The notes: generated by a model not told the origin, from the letters alone. Positions 9,517-20,704 are shown, counted from the stretch's first letter. The stretch is DNA of 64,000 nt from Flavobacteriaceae bacterium (GCA_018608705.1 JABAZD010000052.1:1-64000); one strand, 5' to 3'. Made by a program: numbers and translations.

Positions 9517-10527
9517 CTATAAAATATTTACTTCGATTTCTAATACAATATCAAAAACAATTAAAATAGCTTCTTGTATTTTTTTTGAAAGTTCAAGTAT
9601 GTCTTTTCCTGAAGCATTTCCATAGTTCACTAACACTAATGCCTGCTTATTGTGAACCCCATAATTTTTGAACGTTTTTCCTTTGAATCCAACGGTTTCA
9701 ATTAGCCATCCGGCTGGAATTTTTACAGTAGTTTCTGAAACTTTGTAATGTGGTATTTTTGGAAATTTATTTTTTATAAGTTGAAACTGCACGCAAGAAA
9801 TCATAGGATTTTTGAAAAAACTACCACTATTACCAAGGACTTTTGGGTTTGGAAGTTTTGAATTTCTGATAGAAATAACCGCTTTTGAAATATCTTGAAT
9901 TGTTGGATTTTCAATTCCATTATTTTTGAGCTCAGACTCAATGTCTCCATATTTTTTTTTAATTACGTGTTGAAGACTGCTTAGCTCAAAGATCACTGAA
10001 GTGATGATGTATTGTCCTTTTAATTCTTCTTTAAAGATAGAATTTCTGTAACCAAAATCACATTCTTCTTTATTGAAGGTACGTAATTCTTGAGTTTGAA
10101 TATTCATCGCTTCACAGCTAATAAACACATCTTTTAATTCAACCCCGTAAGCACCAATGTTTTGAATTGGAGCAGTCCCTACATTTCCAGGAATTAAGGA
10201 TAAATTTTCGATTCCGCCATAATTTTTACCAAGGCACCAACTTACAAATTCATGCCAGTTTTCACCAGCTGCAACTCTAACTCTAACGTTGTTTTCGTAA
10301 ACTGAAACAATTTCAATTCCTTTGATGTTAATATGTAAAACTAATGCGTTTACATCCTTTGTAAGTAATATATTACTCCCTCCGCCAAGGACCAATAAAT
10401 TAGATAGATTAGTGTTTAAAATTTTAGCTAAATCTTGCTTAGTTTCGACAGATGCAAATTCTTTTGCAACCACATTCATTCCAAATGTATTCAAAGGTTT
10501 GAGCGATATGTTTTTTTCAATCAACAT
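9517..10527 (-). CDS. murB: UDP-N-acetylmuramate dehydrogenase
   Basis: LVLGGGSNILLT, SLIPGNVGTAPIQNIGAYGVE, GNSGSFFKNP motifs. Confidence 0.95.
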   Translation of the reverse strand: MLIEKNISLKPLNTFGMNVVAKEFASVETKQDLAKILNTNLSNLLVLGGGSNILLTKDVNALVLHINIKGIEIVSVYENNVRVRVAAGENWHEFVSWCLGKNYGGIENLSLIPGNVGTAPIQNIGAYGVELKDVFISCEAMNIQTQELRTFNKEECDFGYRNSIFKEELKGQYIITSVIFELSSLQHVIKKKYGDIESELKNNGIENPTIQDISKAVISIRNSKLPNPKVLGNSGSFFKNPMISCVQFQLIKNKFPKIPHYKVSETTVKIPAGWLIETVGFKGKTFKNYGVHNKQALVLVNYGNASGKDILELSKKIQEAILIVFDIVLEIEVNIL

Positions 10528-11717
10528 TAAGAAGTATATTCTTTAAGTGCCGCTTTTAAAATAGCTACTGCAGTTTTTAATTCTTCTTTACTTAGAACAT
10601 ATGCAATACGTATTTGGTTTTTACCTAGTCCTGGAGTTGAATAAAAACCAGCTGCTGGCGCCACCATTATGGTTTGATTATCTAATCTAAATGTCTCTAG
10701 CATCCACTGTGCGAATCCATCTGTATCAGAAACAGGCAATTCTACAATGCAATAAAAAGCGCCACTTGGAACTGCAACTTTTACCCCGTTAATTTTATTA
10801 AGTTCTTTAATCAAAACATTTCTTCGTTCTACATATTCGCTGACAACTTCACTAAAGTAATTGTCAGGAGTGTCTAATGCTGCTTCACTTGCAATTAAGC
10901 CATAGGTTGGTGGAGACAAGCGCGCTTGAGCAAATTTCAAAGCGGTATTAACTACGGATTTGTTTCGGGTTACAATACATCCAATCCTTGCACCACACAT
11001 GCTATATCTTTTAGATACCGAGTCAATTATTATCGCATTGGTCTCGATTCCTTCTTCTTGCATTATAGAGTAGTGCTCTGTTTCATCGTAGGTAAATTCA
11101 CGATAAACCTCATCTGCGATTAGAAATAGATCGTACTTTTTAACTAGAGCCGCTAGTTGTTGTATTTCGTTCTTACTATAAAGATATCCCGTAGGGTTTC
11201 CTGGGTTACAAATTAATATTGCTTTTGTTTTGGGGTTTATTAAGGCTTCAAAATCAGCAACTGGTGGTAGTGCAAAATTTGAATCAATTCCAGAAAAAAT
11301 AGGTACTACTTTTACCCCTTGTGCAATAGAAAATCCATTATAATTTGCATAAAAGGGTTCGGGAATAATGACTTCGTCTCCCAAGTCCATGATACTACCA
11401 AAAGTAAACATCAGAGCTTCGCTCCCTCCTGTCGTAATTATGATATTATCTGCACCAATTTGTATATTATTTTTTTTATAGTAATATGAAAGTTTTTTAC
11501 GGTAAGTTTCTGATCCTTCTGAACGGCTGTATTCCAGTACTTCTAGGTTTGAGTTTTTAATAGCATTGAGAGCAACTTCTGGAGTTTTAATATCAGGTTG
11601 ACCTATATTCAAGTGAAATACTTTGACACCTTCTTTCTTTGCTTGCTCAGCAAAAGGGACTAGTTTGCGGATTGGCGAAAGGGGCATTAATCCCCCTTTT
11701 GTAGAAATATTTGGCAT
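10527..11717 (-). CDS. Pyridoxal-phosphate aminotransferase class I/II (aspartate aminotransferase-like)
   Basis: NIGQPDIKTPE, CNPGNPTGYLYS, DSVSKRYSMCGARIGC motifs. Confidence 0.9.
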   Translation of the reverse strand: MPNISTKGGLMPLSPIRKLVPFAEQAKKEGVKVFHLNIGQPDIKTPEVALNAIKNSNLEVLEYSRSEGSETYRKKLSYYYKKNNIQIGADNIIITTGGSEALMFTFGSIMDLGDEVIIPEPFYANYNGFSIAQGVKVVPIFSGIDSNFALPPVADFEALINPKTKAILICNPGNPTGYLYSKNEIQQLAALVKKYDLFLIADEVYREFTYDETEHYSIMQEEGIETNAIIIDSVSKRYSMCGARIGCIVTRNKSVVNTALKFAQARLSPPTYGLIASEAALDTPDNYFSEVVSEYVERRNVLIKELNKINGVKVAVPSGAFYCIVELPVSDTDGFAQWMLETFRLDNQTIMVAPAAGFYSTPGLGKNQIRIAYVLSKEELKTAVAILKAALKEYTS

Positions 11718-11863
11718 CTTTTAGAAACTAATTTTTTGTAAATTTATCATAAAGTTAATACAAAATAAAACGCTTTAACTAAATATTTAAATAATAAGAT
11801 TCAAAATTATTATAAAGCCAATAATTTTTTACTAATCTAAAGTATTCATTTTGAATATTTTAT

Positions 11864-11889
11864 AAAAAAAACACCCTTCAAGGGTGTTT
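11864..11889 (-). terminator. Rho-independent terminator of the DUF1573 gene
   Basis: aaacaccc-ttcaa-gggtgttt hairpin with T-run on the minus strand. Confidence 0.8.
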
Positions 11890-11913
11890 ATATTTCACAA
11901 TGATATAATAGAG

Positions 11914-12339
11914 TTATTTCTCTAATACACTTTTATCTTTATCCCCAATTACAGTTGATTTGCTAGGGTCGATGACGGTTCCCTTTATTTTTAGGGCCAC
12001 AATTTGATTTTCTGCATTTGATGTAACTGTAATTGTTTTTCGAATAGGGTTAACACGATTCGTGTCATATTTAACTTCTATTTCTCCACTTTTTCCAGGC
12101 ATTATAGGAGCTGTTGGTTTTTTTGGCACAGTGCATCCACAACTTGATTTTACATCTGAAATAATTAGTGGAGCATTTCCAGTATTTTTAAATTTGAAAA
12201 CACGTACTCCGTCAGATCCTTTGTTAATAGTTCCATAATCAATTGTTTGAGATTCAAATTCTATTTTTGCGATTTTATCTTGAGTATAAACGTGGAGGCT
12301 TGCAAAAGAGATTAATAATAATGTTAAAATATTTCTCAT
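11914..12339 (-). CDS. DUF1573 domain-containing secreted protein
   Basis: Signal peptide MRNILTLLLISFASLHVYTQ; FEFKNTGNAPLIISDVKSSCGCTVP motif; start at internal Met preferred. Confidence 0.85.
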   Translation of the reverse strand: MRNILTLLLISFASLHVYTQDKIAKIEFESQTIDYGTINKGSDGVRVFKFKNTGNAPLIISDVKSSCGCTVPKKPTAPIMPGKSGEIEVKYDTNRVNPIRKTITVTSNAENQIVALKIKGTVIDPSKSTVIGDKDKSVLEK

Positions 12340-12441
12340 GATTTGATTTTTATAATAAGTAAATTTAGTCACTTATTTTCAAACTACAAAAATGTAATCA
12401 TATAAATTCAATTAATAATTTCAAAGAAAATAAAATATAAG

Positions 12442-12449
12442 TACTTTTG
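12442..12449 (+). promoter_or_regulatory. Candidate Bacteroidetes -7 element (TACTTTTG) upstream of valS
   Basis: Matches TAnnTTTG; no clear -33 TTG seen. Confidence 0.45.
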
Positions 12450-12479
12450 TAAGCTAACAACTACAAACTAATTTATAGT

Positions 12480-15110
12480 ATGTCTATTCCTTCTAATTAT
12501 GATGCATTGGCTGTCGAAAATAAATGGTATGACTATTGGATGACCAATAATTATTTCCGTTCGACTCCTGACTCTAGGGAGCCCTATACTATTGTTATTC
12601 CTCCTCCAAATGTAACAGGTATTTTACATATGGGACATATGCTTAACAATACTATACAAGATGTTTTAGTTCGCCGTGCACGCTTACAAGGAAAAAATGC
12701 ATGTTGGGTCCCTGGAACTGACCATGCATCGATTGCCACCGAAGCTAAAGTTGTAGCTAAGTTAAAAGAACTAGGAATAAATAAAAATGATCTATCTAGA
12801 GCTGAATTCATGAAACATGCTTGGGACTGGACTGATCAATATGGAGGAGTTATATTACAACAGTTAAAAAAACTTGGTTGTTCATGTGATTGGGATCGTA
12901 CTAAATTTACTTTGGATGATGATATGAGTGAATCTGTAATCAAGGTTTTTATTAATTTATTTGAAAAAGGTTTGATCTACAGAGGTTTCAGGATGGTTAA
13001 TTGGGATCCTCAAGCTCAAACAACTCTTTCTGATGAAGAAGTTGTATTTGAAGAGCGACTTGGAAACTTATATTATTTGAATTATAAGATTCAAGAAAGT
13101 GATGAACTAATAACAATCGCAACTACTCGTCCAGAAACTATACTTGGTGATGCAGCGATTTGTATTAACCCTAGTGATGAACGCTATACCCATCTCAAAG
13201 GAAAAAAAGCGATTGTTCCGTTGTGCGGACGTGTTATACCCATCATTTTAGATGACTATGTAGATGTTGAATTTGGAACAGGTTGTCTTAAAGTCACTCC
13301 TGCTCACGATCAAAATGATAAAGTTTTAGGAGATAAGCATAATCTAGAAGTAATTGATATTTTCAATTCAGACGGTACCCTTAACAGCTTTGGTATGCAT
13401 TATGAAGGCAAGGATCGCTTTTTGGTACGAAAAGAAATTACAAAAGAACTAAATTCAAAAGGCTACCTATCTAAAACTGAACAACACCTACATAAAGTGG
13501 GAACTTCTGAGCGAACAAAAGCAGTAATAGAGCCGCGTCTTTCTGATCAGTGGTTTTTAAAAATGAAAAATCTTGCTAGCCCAGCAATTAAAGCTGTTTT
13601 AGAAGAACAATCGATAAATTTATTCCCAAAGAAATTTGAAAATACCTATCGCCATTGGATGGAAAACATTCGTGATTGGAACATCTCCAGACAATTATTT
13701 TGGGGTCAACAGATACCGGCCTATTATTATGGTGATGGAAAAGACGACTTTGTAGTGTCTGACTCTATAGAAGGGGCTTTAGAATTGGCTAAAAATAAAT
13801 CCGAAAATTTAGAGTTACAGATAAGTGACTTAACTCAAGATACAGACGTTCTAGACACCTGGTTTTCTTCTTGGTTATGGCCAATTTCTGTTTTTGACGG
13901 AGTCAGAAACCCAGAAAATGAAGATATTAAATATTACTATCCAACTAATGATTTAGTAACAGGTCCAGATATTATATTTTTTTGGGTGGCACGAATGATC
14001 GTAGCTGGCTATGAATTTAAAGACCAGAAACCGTTTACAAACGTTTATTTTACAGGCCTTGTACGTGACAAACAACGTCGCAAAATGAGTAAATCCCTTG
14101 GTAATTCTCCAGATGCTCTTAAGCTTATTGATGACTTTGGAGCTGATGGTGTTCGTGTAGGTTTGTTATTAAGTTCAGCGGCTGGAAATGATTTAATGTT
14201 TGATGAAGCATTATGCCAACAAGGAAAAGCATTTGGAAATAAAATATGGAATGCATTTCGACTTATCAAAGGTTGGGAGGTTATTGAGATTACTCAGCCT
14301 GACTATGCAGCTACAGCGATAGATTGGTACCAAGCTAAGTTCCAGAAAACATTGACTGAGATTAATGATCATTTTAGTAAGTATCGATTAAGTGATGCAT
14401 TGATGATGACCTATAAATTAATTTGGGATGATTTCTGTTCCTGGTTATTAGAAATGGTAAAGCCTGCCTACCAAGCTCCAATTGATAAAAAAACATATGA
14501 CTCTGTAGTAAGTATTTTAGAATCTAATTTAAAAATACTTCACCCTTTTATGCCATTTCTAACTGAAGAGATTTGGCAAATATTGGAAAAAAGAACTCCA
14601 GGACAGGCTTTAATTGTCGCTTCTTGGCCTGAAATAAAACCATACGATCACTCTATTTTAGAAAGTTTTGAATTTACAGCTGAAGTGGTTTCAGGGATTC
14701 GAACAGTTAGAAAAGAAAAGAATATTCCTTTCAAAAATCCGATTGATTTATTGGTATTGAATAATGAGTCTCAGGTAAAAGATTTTGATTCGTTGATCTC
14801 TAAGCTGGGAAACATAACGAGCTTGTCCTATACCACATCACCTGTTGATAATGCTTTGTCATTTAGAGTCAAGTCTAATGAGTATTTTATTCCTGCAAAT
14901 GACGCCATTGATATAGATGCAGAAATTTTAAAAATAGAACACGAGCTAAAATATACTGAAGGTTTTCTAAAATCAGTTCAGAAGAAATTATCTAACAAAC
15001 GCTTTGTTCTAGGAGCACCGGAGCAAGTCGTTTCAAGTGAAAAGAAAAAAGAAATGGATGCAGTGGCCAAAATTGAAACTCTTAAGGCTAGTCTGATTAA
15101 TCTAAAGTAA
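12480..15110 (+). CDS. valS: Valyl-tRNA synthetase
   Basis: HMGHMLNNTIQD (HIGH region), WVPGTDHASIATE, KMSKSLGNSPD. Confidence 0.97.
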   Translation: MSIPSNYDALAVENKWYDYWMTNNYFRSTPDSREPYTIVIPPPNVTGILHMGHMLNNTIQDVLVRRARLQGKNACWVPGTDHASIATEAKVVAKLKELGINKNDLSRAEFMKHAWDWTDQYGGVILQQLKKLGCSCDWDRTKFTLDDDMSESVIKVFINLFEKGLIYRGFRMVNWDPQAQTTLSDEEVVFEERLGNLYYLNYKIQESDELITIATTRPETILGDAAICINPSDERYTHLKGKKAIVPLCGRVIPIILDDYVDVEFGTGCLKVTPAHDQNDKVLGDKHNLEVIDIFNSDGTLNSFGMHYEGKDRFLVRKEITKELNSKGYLSKTEQHLHKVGTSERTKAVIEPRLSDQWFLKMKNLASPAIKAVLEEQSINLFPKKFENTYRHWMENIRDWNISRQLFWGQQIPAYYYGDGKDDFVVSDSIEGALELAKNKSENLELQISDLTQDTDVLDTWFSSWLWPISVFDGVRNPENEDIKYYYPTNDLVTGPDIIFFWVARMIVAGYEFKDQKPFTNVYFTGLVRDKQRRKMSKSLGNSPDALKLIDDFGADGVRVGLLLSSAAGNDLMFDEALCQQGKAFGNKIWNAFRLIKGWEVIEITQPDYAATAIDWYQAKFQKTLTEINDHFSKYRLSDALMMTYKLIWDDFCSWLLEMVKPAYQAPIDKKTYDSVVSILESNLKILHPFMPFLTEEIWQILEKRTPGQALIVASWPEIKPYDHSILESFEFTAEVVSGIRTVRKEKNIPFKNPIDLLVLNNESQVKDFDSLISKLGNITSLSYTTSPVDNALSFRVKSNEYFIPANDAIDIDAEILKIEHELKYTEGFLKSVQKKLSNKRFVLGAPEQVVSSEKKKEMDAVAKIETLKASLINLK

Positions 15111-15112
15111 TA

Positions 15113-15388
15113 TTATTTTTTGTTTTGTAAATAGTTGTTAGCTAGGTCAATATAGCGTTGTTTAGCCTGGTCTTGAGTTATATTTTCAACTTGAAATAGT
15201 GCATTAGTCTTGAAGGCATTAATGATGGCCTTTCCACTACTTGGTCTGTTATAGTCGTTGGTTGATTTTTTATAATAAGCATATAGTTTTAATAAAGTAT
15301 CCGCAGGAAATGGATCTTCATGGCTATTTATTCTGTTAACAGCTTCTCTAAATTTTGTATCTAATGTTTCACTATTCATTTCATACAT
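15113..15388 (-). CDS. Acyl-CoA-binding protein (ACBP)
   Basis: FREAVNRIN...LLKLYAYYKKSTNDYNRPSSGKAIINAF...YIDLANNYL matches ACBP fold signature; alternate Met start at 15379. Confidence 0.8.
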   Translation of the reverse strand: MYEMNSETLDTKFREAVNRINSHEDPFPADTLLKLYAYYKKSTNDYNRPSSGKAIINAFKTNALFQVENITQDQAKQRYIDLANNYLQNKK

Positions 15389-16031
15389 CGGCTATTATAC
15401 ATTCTCCGCCTTTAACTTTTTGGTTTAGCTTTACTTTTATTTTTGTGTCAAGAGGTAAGAATAAATCTACCCTTGAACCAAATTTTATAAAACCGGCATC
15501 TATTCCCTGTTCAACTTTTTGTCCTTCTTTTGCGTAATTTACAATACGTCGCGCTAGGGCACCGGCTATTTGGCGGTATAATACTTTTCCGTAAACCTTA
15601 TTTTCAAGAACGATGGTTGTCCGTTCATTTTCAGTACTAGCTTTTGGATGCCATGCGACAAAATATTTACCGGGGTGGTATTTGCTAAATAGCACAGAAC
15701 CGCTTATTGGGTAACGTGTTACATGAACATTTAAGGGAGACATAAAAATGCTTACCTGAAGTCGTTTTTCCTTGAAGTATTCAGTTTCTTCTACTTCTTC
15801 AATTACTACAACCTTTCCGTCTACAGGTGAAATTACCTGCGCATCATTTTTTTCAGTGTTACGTTTTGGGTTTCTGAAAAACTGTAAGATTAATACTAGT
15901 ATTCCAAGTAAGGATAGCTGAATGAGTTTCAATAACCATTGTAATTCAATAGTATTATCCAAGATTAAGAAACTTCCTCCAACGAAAAAGAGAGTACCTA
16001 AAATTATTTTTTGACCTTCTTTATGAAACAT
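15381..16031 (-). CDS. psd: Phosphatidylserine decarboxylase, short archaetidylserine-type
   Basis: SPVDGKVVVIEE, MSPLNVHVTRYPISG, GFIKFGSRVDLFLP (autocleavage GS). Confidence 0.93.
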   Translation of the reverse strand: MFHKEGQKIILGTLFFVGGSFLILDNTIELQWLLKLIQLSLLGILVLILQFFRNPKRNTEKNDAQVISPVDGKVVVIEEVEETEYFKEKRLQVSIFMSPLNVHVTRYPISGSVLFSKYHPGKYFVAWHPKASTENERTTIVLENKVYGKVLYRQIAGALARRIVNYAKEGQKVEQGIDAGFIKFGSRVDLFLPLDTKIKVKLNQKVKGGECIIADV

Positions 16032-16842
16032 AATTTAATATTCTTAAAAATAAATAAATGAATGGAGCTGCGAAGATAGCACTATCTAAACGATCTAACA
16101 TACCCCCATGGCCTGGCATTATCTTACCACTGTCTTTAACTAATGCTTGGCGTTTGTATTTTGATTCTACTAAATCACCTAAGGTTCCAAATATACTTAC
16201 TAAAACACTGATAATTAACCAATTTGAAAAACTTAAGGAAGGGGCAATCAGCGCAATAAAATAACTGCTAATTGCTGAAAAAAAAACACCACCTAAAAAG
16301 CCTTCAACAGTTTTTTTGGGAGATATACTTTCAAAAAGTTTCTGCTTCCCATATCTTTTGCCAATTAAGTAGGCAAAGCTGTCATTGGTCCATATTAGTA
16401 TGAATATACCTAAAATTATTTGAGGGTTATAATCTCCAAAGTTAAATGCAATTAAAATTAAAAACACAAACCCACTACTGATATAGAAGGTTGTATTGAT
16501 AAGTTGATTTGATATTAGGTTGGGTAACTCTTTAGGTGAAAATAAATCTCTAATCAAGAATAGAGTTACAAAAATACTTAATACATGAAATATTTGGGAT
16601 GTTTGGTTGACAATCCTTGGGTTATTAAGTAGGAGTTCGCAAAGAGCAAACGACAGGAAAACACCTGAAAAAATAAGATAGCTTATAGAGCTTTTTTGTT
16701 TAATAAGCCTATTAAATTCTGTTAAACACACGATTCCGAAAACGTAAAATAAAACAATAAAAGCAAATTTATGCTGTATGCATGTAATTAATAAAATTAC
16801 AAACAATATTCCTGATAACGTTCTTTTGGTTAATTCTTTCAC
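16021..16842 (-). CDS. cdsA: Phosphatidate cytidylyltransferase
   Basis: C-terminal SxxKR/KDSGKIMPGHGGMLDRLDS CDP-diglyceride synthase signature. Confidence 0.94.
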   Translation of the reverse strand: MKELTKRTLSGILFVILLITCIQHKFAFIVLFYVFGIVCLTEFNRLIKQKSSISYLIFSGVFLSFALCELLLNNPRIVNQTSQIFHVLSIFVTLFLIRDLFSPKELPNLISNQLINTTFYISSGFVFLILIAFNFGDYNPQIILGIFILIWTNDSFAYLIGKRYGKQKLFESISPKKTVEGFLGGVFFSAISSYFIALIAPSLSFSNWLIISVLVSIFGTLGDLVESKYKRQALVKDSGKIMPGHGGMLDRLDSAIFAAPFIYLFLRILNYVS

Positions 16843-16848
16843 TACTTT

Positions 16849-17451
16849 TTATAGGTCTTCTAAAAGAAGCAAATATAGGTTTTTTGAACTACTTCCGTAA
16901 CTTAGGAAATTATTAGTCTCCTCAACTTTGAAGTGTTTGATAGTAGTGATATTAGTTGGGATGTTTTTTTTGTTTTGAGCTTTTATACCCTGAAGACCAG
17001 TGCTAATTGTTTCTACAAATTGACTCGTGGTAGCAAATACAATAAAATCTTCTGGTAGTTCAGATAACTTTTTTTCAGCAATTTGATTGGAGGAAATTAA
17101 TAAAGATCCATCACTAGCGATTAAATACTCACAAGTTGTAAATAAAAAATCAGCTTCTTCTATTTTTTTTGTAGTATTAAAATCATACCAGTCAAATTTA
17201 TCTTTGAGTCCAGGGTTTAGAATAAGTGCTGTTTTATCACTCCAACTGTTTTCTTCAATAATTTTATTTAAATTAGTTTGTAATTCGGTGCTAGTCTCAC
17301 AATAAAGAAACTTACCGCCATTGTTGTTGAAATTAATTGTAAATTTTTCATCTATGGGAGAGTCTTCGTCAGGCAAAAATCTTTGCTGATCTTCTTTTTC
17401 TAACTTAGATTTGCCAGAGTTTGAACCAAATATTTTACGAAATACACTCAT
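16849..17451 (-). CDS. LUD domain (LutC/YkgG-like) protein
   Basis: ADFLFTTCEYLIASDGSLLISSNQ and VFATTSQFVETISTGL pattern typical of LUD proteins. Confidence 0.7.
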   Translation of the reverse strand: MSVFRKIFGSNSGKSKLEKEDQQRFLPDEDSPIDEKFTINFNNNGGKFLYCETSTELQTNLNKIIEENSWSDKTALILNPGLKDKFDWYDFNTTKKIEEADFLFTTCEYLIASDGSLLISSNQIAEKKLSELPEDFIVFATTSQFVETISTGLQGIKAQNKKNIPTNITTIKHFKVEETNNFLSYGSSSKNLYLLLLEDL

Positions 17452-17528
17452 TTTTTGTCACAATATAATTTTTAACTAGGATTATTACAAAAATAAAAAT
17501 TTAATAAATTCATATTGTAAAATTAAGC

Positions 17529-19499
17529 CTATTCTTCTTCATCTTTTTTCTTGTCTGTGCTTGTTACTTCTGTTTTGGATTGAATAACTTCTTCCTCTTG
17601 AAATGGACGTTTACCAAAAATAGTTTCTAAGTTGTCTTTAAAAATGACTTCTTCTTTTAACAGAACTTCAGCCAATTCAGTTAATCTATCTTTATTTTCT
17701 TCCAACAATTTTATTGCTCTTTGATATTGATTTTCAATTATGTTAGATATTTCTTTATCTATAAGCTCAGCAGTCTGTTCGCTGTAGGGTTTTGAAAATC
17801 CATAATCGTTTTGTCCTGAAGAGTCATAGTAAGTTATATTACCTACTTTATCACTAAGTCCATAAATAGTTACCATAGCTCTAGCTTGTTTTGTGACTTT
17901 TTCTAAATCACTTAAAGCTCCGGTAGATATCTTATCAAAGATAACTTTTTCTGCAGCTCTTCCTCCAAGTGCTGCACACATTTCATCTAGCATTTGCTCT
18001 GGTCTGACAATCAATCGTTCTTCAGGAAGGTACCAAGCGGCTCCTAATGAACGTCCTCTAGGTACTATAGTAACTTTTACAAGCGGAGCAGCATGCTCTA
18101 ACATCCAACTAACTGTAGCATGTCCAGCTTCGTGAAAAGCAACTGCTCTTTTTTCGCTAGGAGTAATTATTTTATTTTTCTTTTCAAGTCCACCAACTAT
18201 TCTGTCAACTGCGTCCAAAAAATCTTGTTTTTCAACAGATTTTTTGTCTCCTCTAGCTGCAATTAATGCAGCTTCATTACAAACATTAGCAATATCAGCA
18301 CCTGAAAATCCTGGTGTTTGTTTAGATAAAAAATCTGTATCTAGGTCTTTTGATTTTTTTAAAGGTTTTAAATGTACATCAAAAATCTCTTTTCTTTCTC
18401 TAACATCTGGCAAGTCTACATAAATCTGTCGATCAAATCGTCCAGCTCTCATTAGTGCTTTATCCAAAACATCTGCACGATTTGTAGCTGCCAAAACAAT
18501 AACATTAGAGTTGCTTCCAAATCCATCCATTTCTGTTAGAAGCTGATTTAGAGTGTTTTCTCTTTCATCATTTGATCCAGAAAAATTACTTTTTCCTCTT
18601 GCTCGACCTATCGCATCAATTTCATCAATAAAAATAATTGATGGAGCTTTTTCTTTGGCTTGTTTAAATAAGTCTCTAACTCTAGAGGCACCTACCCCTA
18701 CAAACATTTCTACAAAATCTGAACCTGACAGCGAAAAAAATGGTGCTTTCGCTTCACCAGCGACTGCTTTAGCTAATAAAGTTTTCCCTGTTCCTGGAGG
18801 ACCTACTAATAGCGCTCCCTTTGGAATTTTCCCTCCTAACGCAGTGTACTTTTCTGGGTGTTTTAAGAAATCTACGATTTCCTGAATTTCTTCTTTTGCG
18901 CCTTCAAGCCCTGCTACGTCTTTAAAGGTTGTCTTAGTTTCAATTTTTTCATCAAAAAGCTTAGCTTTAGATTTTCCAATATTAAAAATTTGCCCTCCTC
19001 CTGCAGCTCCGCCTCCAGACATACGACGCATTATAAATATCCAAATACCAATAATTAATATGAATGGAATTAAAGAAGATAAAATATCACCCCATGCATT
19101 CGTTTCGGATTTAAAATTAAGAGATGTATCTAGGTCTTCTTCCTTTATTGTATCTTCTAGCTGTTTTTGAAATAATTGAACATCTCCAAACTCAAACTTA
19201 TAATTTGGTACTTCAGAACTATTTGGAAAGAATTGACTTTTTTTATTTTTTTTGTGAATATCTTTAGAACTTGCCTTAGTTGTTAAGTACACTAGTGCTT
19301 CACGTTTATTTACTATTTCAACTTTTCTAATATCCCCATCTTTTAAATACTTAAAGAACTGAGAAGGGGTAGTGGATACATTTGAGGAATTCCCTAACCC
19401 TCCAGAAAACACCTGAAAAGCCAATATTATTGCTAATGCACCTCCGTATATTAACCAATGATTGAGCTTTTTATTTTTTGGTTTTTTATCTTTAGACAT
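17529..19499 (-). CDS. ftsH: ATP-dependent zinc metalloprotease FtsH
   Basis: [40 protein letters not shown] motifs. Confidence 0.97.
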   Translation of the reverse strand: MSKDKKPKNKKLNHWLIYGGALAIILAFQVFSGGLGNSSNVSTTPSQFFKYLKDGDIRKVEIVNKREALVYLTTKASSKDIHKKNKKSQFFPNSSEVPNYKFEFGDVQLFQKQLEDTIKEEDLDTSLNFKSETNAWGDILSSLIPFILIIGIWIFIMRRMSGGGAAGGGQIFNIGKSKAKLFDEKIETKTTFKDVAGLEGAKEEIQEIVDFLKHPEKYTALGGKIPKGALLVGPPGTGKTLLAKAVAGEAKAPFFSLSGSDFVEMFVGVGASRVRDLFKQAKEKAPSIIFIDEIDAIGRARGKSNFSGSNDERENTLNQLLTEMDGFGSNSNVIVLAATNRADVLDKALMRAGRFDRQIYVDLPDVRERKEIFDVHLKPLKKSKDLDTDFLSKQTPGFSGADIANVCNEAALIAARGDKKSVEKQDFLDAVDRIVGGLEKKNKIITPSEKRAVAFHEAGHATVSWMLEHAAPLVKVTIVPRGRSLGAAWYLPEERLIVRPEQMLDEMCAALGGRAAEKVIFDKISTGALSDLEKVTKQARAMVTIYGLSDKVGNITYYDSSGQNDYGFSKPYSEQTAELIDKEISNIIENQYQRAIKLLEENKDRLTELAEVLLKEEVIFKDNLETIFGKRPFQEEEVIQSKTEVTSTDKKKDEEE

Positions 19500-19509
19500 G
19501 GGTTTTTAT

Positions 19510-19881
19510 TTAGTAACTAGTTTCTATTTCGGTAATTTTAGCATCACCCCAAAGGTTTTCAATATCATAATACTGACGAGTATGTTTTTGGAAAACATGG
19601 ACAACTACGTCAACATAATCCATAAGAACCCATTCTGCATTTTCACTTCCTTCAATGTGCCATGGTTTTTCTTTAGTGTTCTTACTAACTTTTTTTTGTA
19701 CCGAGTTTACAATTGCATTTACCTGAGTGTTTGAGGTTCCATCGCAAATGATGAAATAATCACAAACGGTATTTTCAATCTCTCGTAAATCCAAGATAGT
19801 TATGTTCTGTCCTTTGACATCTTCTATTCCATTTATAGTGAAAGTAATTAAATTATCAGAACTTGTGTTATTTGAAGTCAT
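19510..19881 (-). CDS. rsfS: Ribosome silencing factor RsfS
   Basis: CDYFIICDGTSNTQVNAI, WVLMDYVDVVVHVF motifs. Confidence 0.92.
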   Translation of the reverse strand: MTSNNTSSDNLITFTINGIEDVKGQNITILDLREIENTVCDYFIICDGTSNTQVNAIVNSVQKKVSKNTKEKPWHIEGSENAEWVLMDYVDVVVHVFQKHTRQYYDIENLWGDAKITEIETSY

Positions 19882-19975
19882 AAAATATTTTTGCTTTGCA
19901 AATTTATTAATTTTTTGGCTTTAAACACGTTATATTGTCTTAATAAAATTATAATTTAGAAGCCTTTAGACTCCT

Positions 19976-20704
19976 ATGCAAATAATTAAACTTAATTCTA
20001 CAGACTCTACGAACAGTTATCTTAAACGATTGATGCTTGAACGAACATTGGAGGACTTTTCAGTAGTAGTAGCAAATAATCAAACTAATGGCCGAGGCCA
20101 GCGTGGTTCTGTATGGCTTTCTGATAAGGGTAAAAACCTAACATTCAGTGTTTTGAAAATAAATCCCTCTACGGGTCCTAGAAATCAATTTATGTTAAAT
20201 ATATTAGTTTCATTGTCAATTGTCAAAGCACTTGAGTCGTTCAATGTTCCCAAATTGTCTATAAAGTGGCCTAACGATATTTTGTCAGACGAATTTAAAA
20301 TATCAGGTGTATTAATTGAAAATTTGATTAAACAGAGTCAAATTGAATATTCTGTAATTGGGATTGGTCTTAATGTGAATCAGCTTAAGTTTGAGGGATT
20401 AACTAAGGTAAGCTCTTTGAAAAATATTATATTATTAGATCTTGATAAGAATGAATTATTAACAAAGATTATTGAAAAGCTTAAAATATATTTTAAACTG
20501 TACTCTGAAAGTGGGAGTGGGTCTTTAAGACGTGAATACGAATCCTATTTATTTCGGAAAGATAAGTATTCAACTTTCAGTGGCCACAATAATAATTTGT
20601 TTACAGGTATAATAAGAGGGGTTTCTGTCTCTGGTAAGTTATGCGTTCAGACGGAAAGTTTTAACAAGGAGTTTGATTTGAAAGAACTAAAGCTTATATA
20701 TTAG
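19976..20704 (+). CDS. birA: Biotin--[acetyl-CoA-carboxylase] ligase
   Basis: QTNGRGQRGSVWLS, SIKWPNDIL, GVLIEN...GIGLNVNQ motifs. Confidence 0.93.
   Translation: MQIIKLNSTDSTNSYLKRLMLERTLEDFSVVVANNQTNGRGQRGSVWLSDKGKNLTFSVLKINPSTGPRNQFMLNILVSLSIVKALESFNVPKLSIKWPNDILSDEFKISGVLIENLIKQSQIEYSVIGIGLNVNQLKFEGLTKVSSLKNIILLDLDKNELLTKIIEKLKIYFKLYSESGSGSLRREYESYLFRKDKYSTFSGHNNNLFTGIIRGVSVSGKLCVQTESFNKEFDLKELKLIY

Noticed and set aside
18553-18885. 110-aa plus-strand ORF
   Set aside because: Antisense to the ftsH AAA+ domain; shadow ORF.
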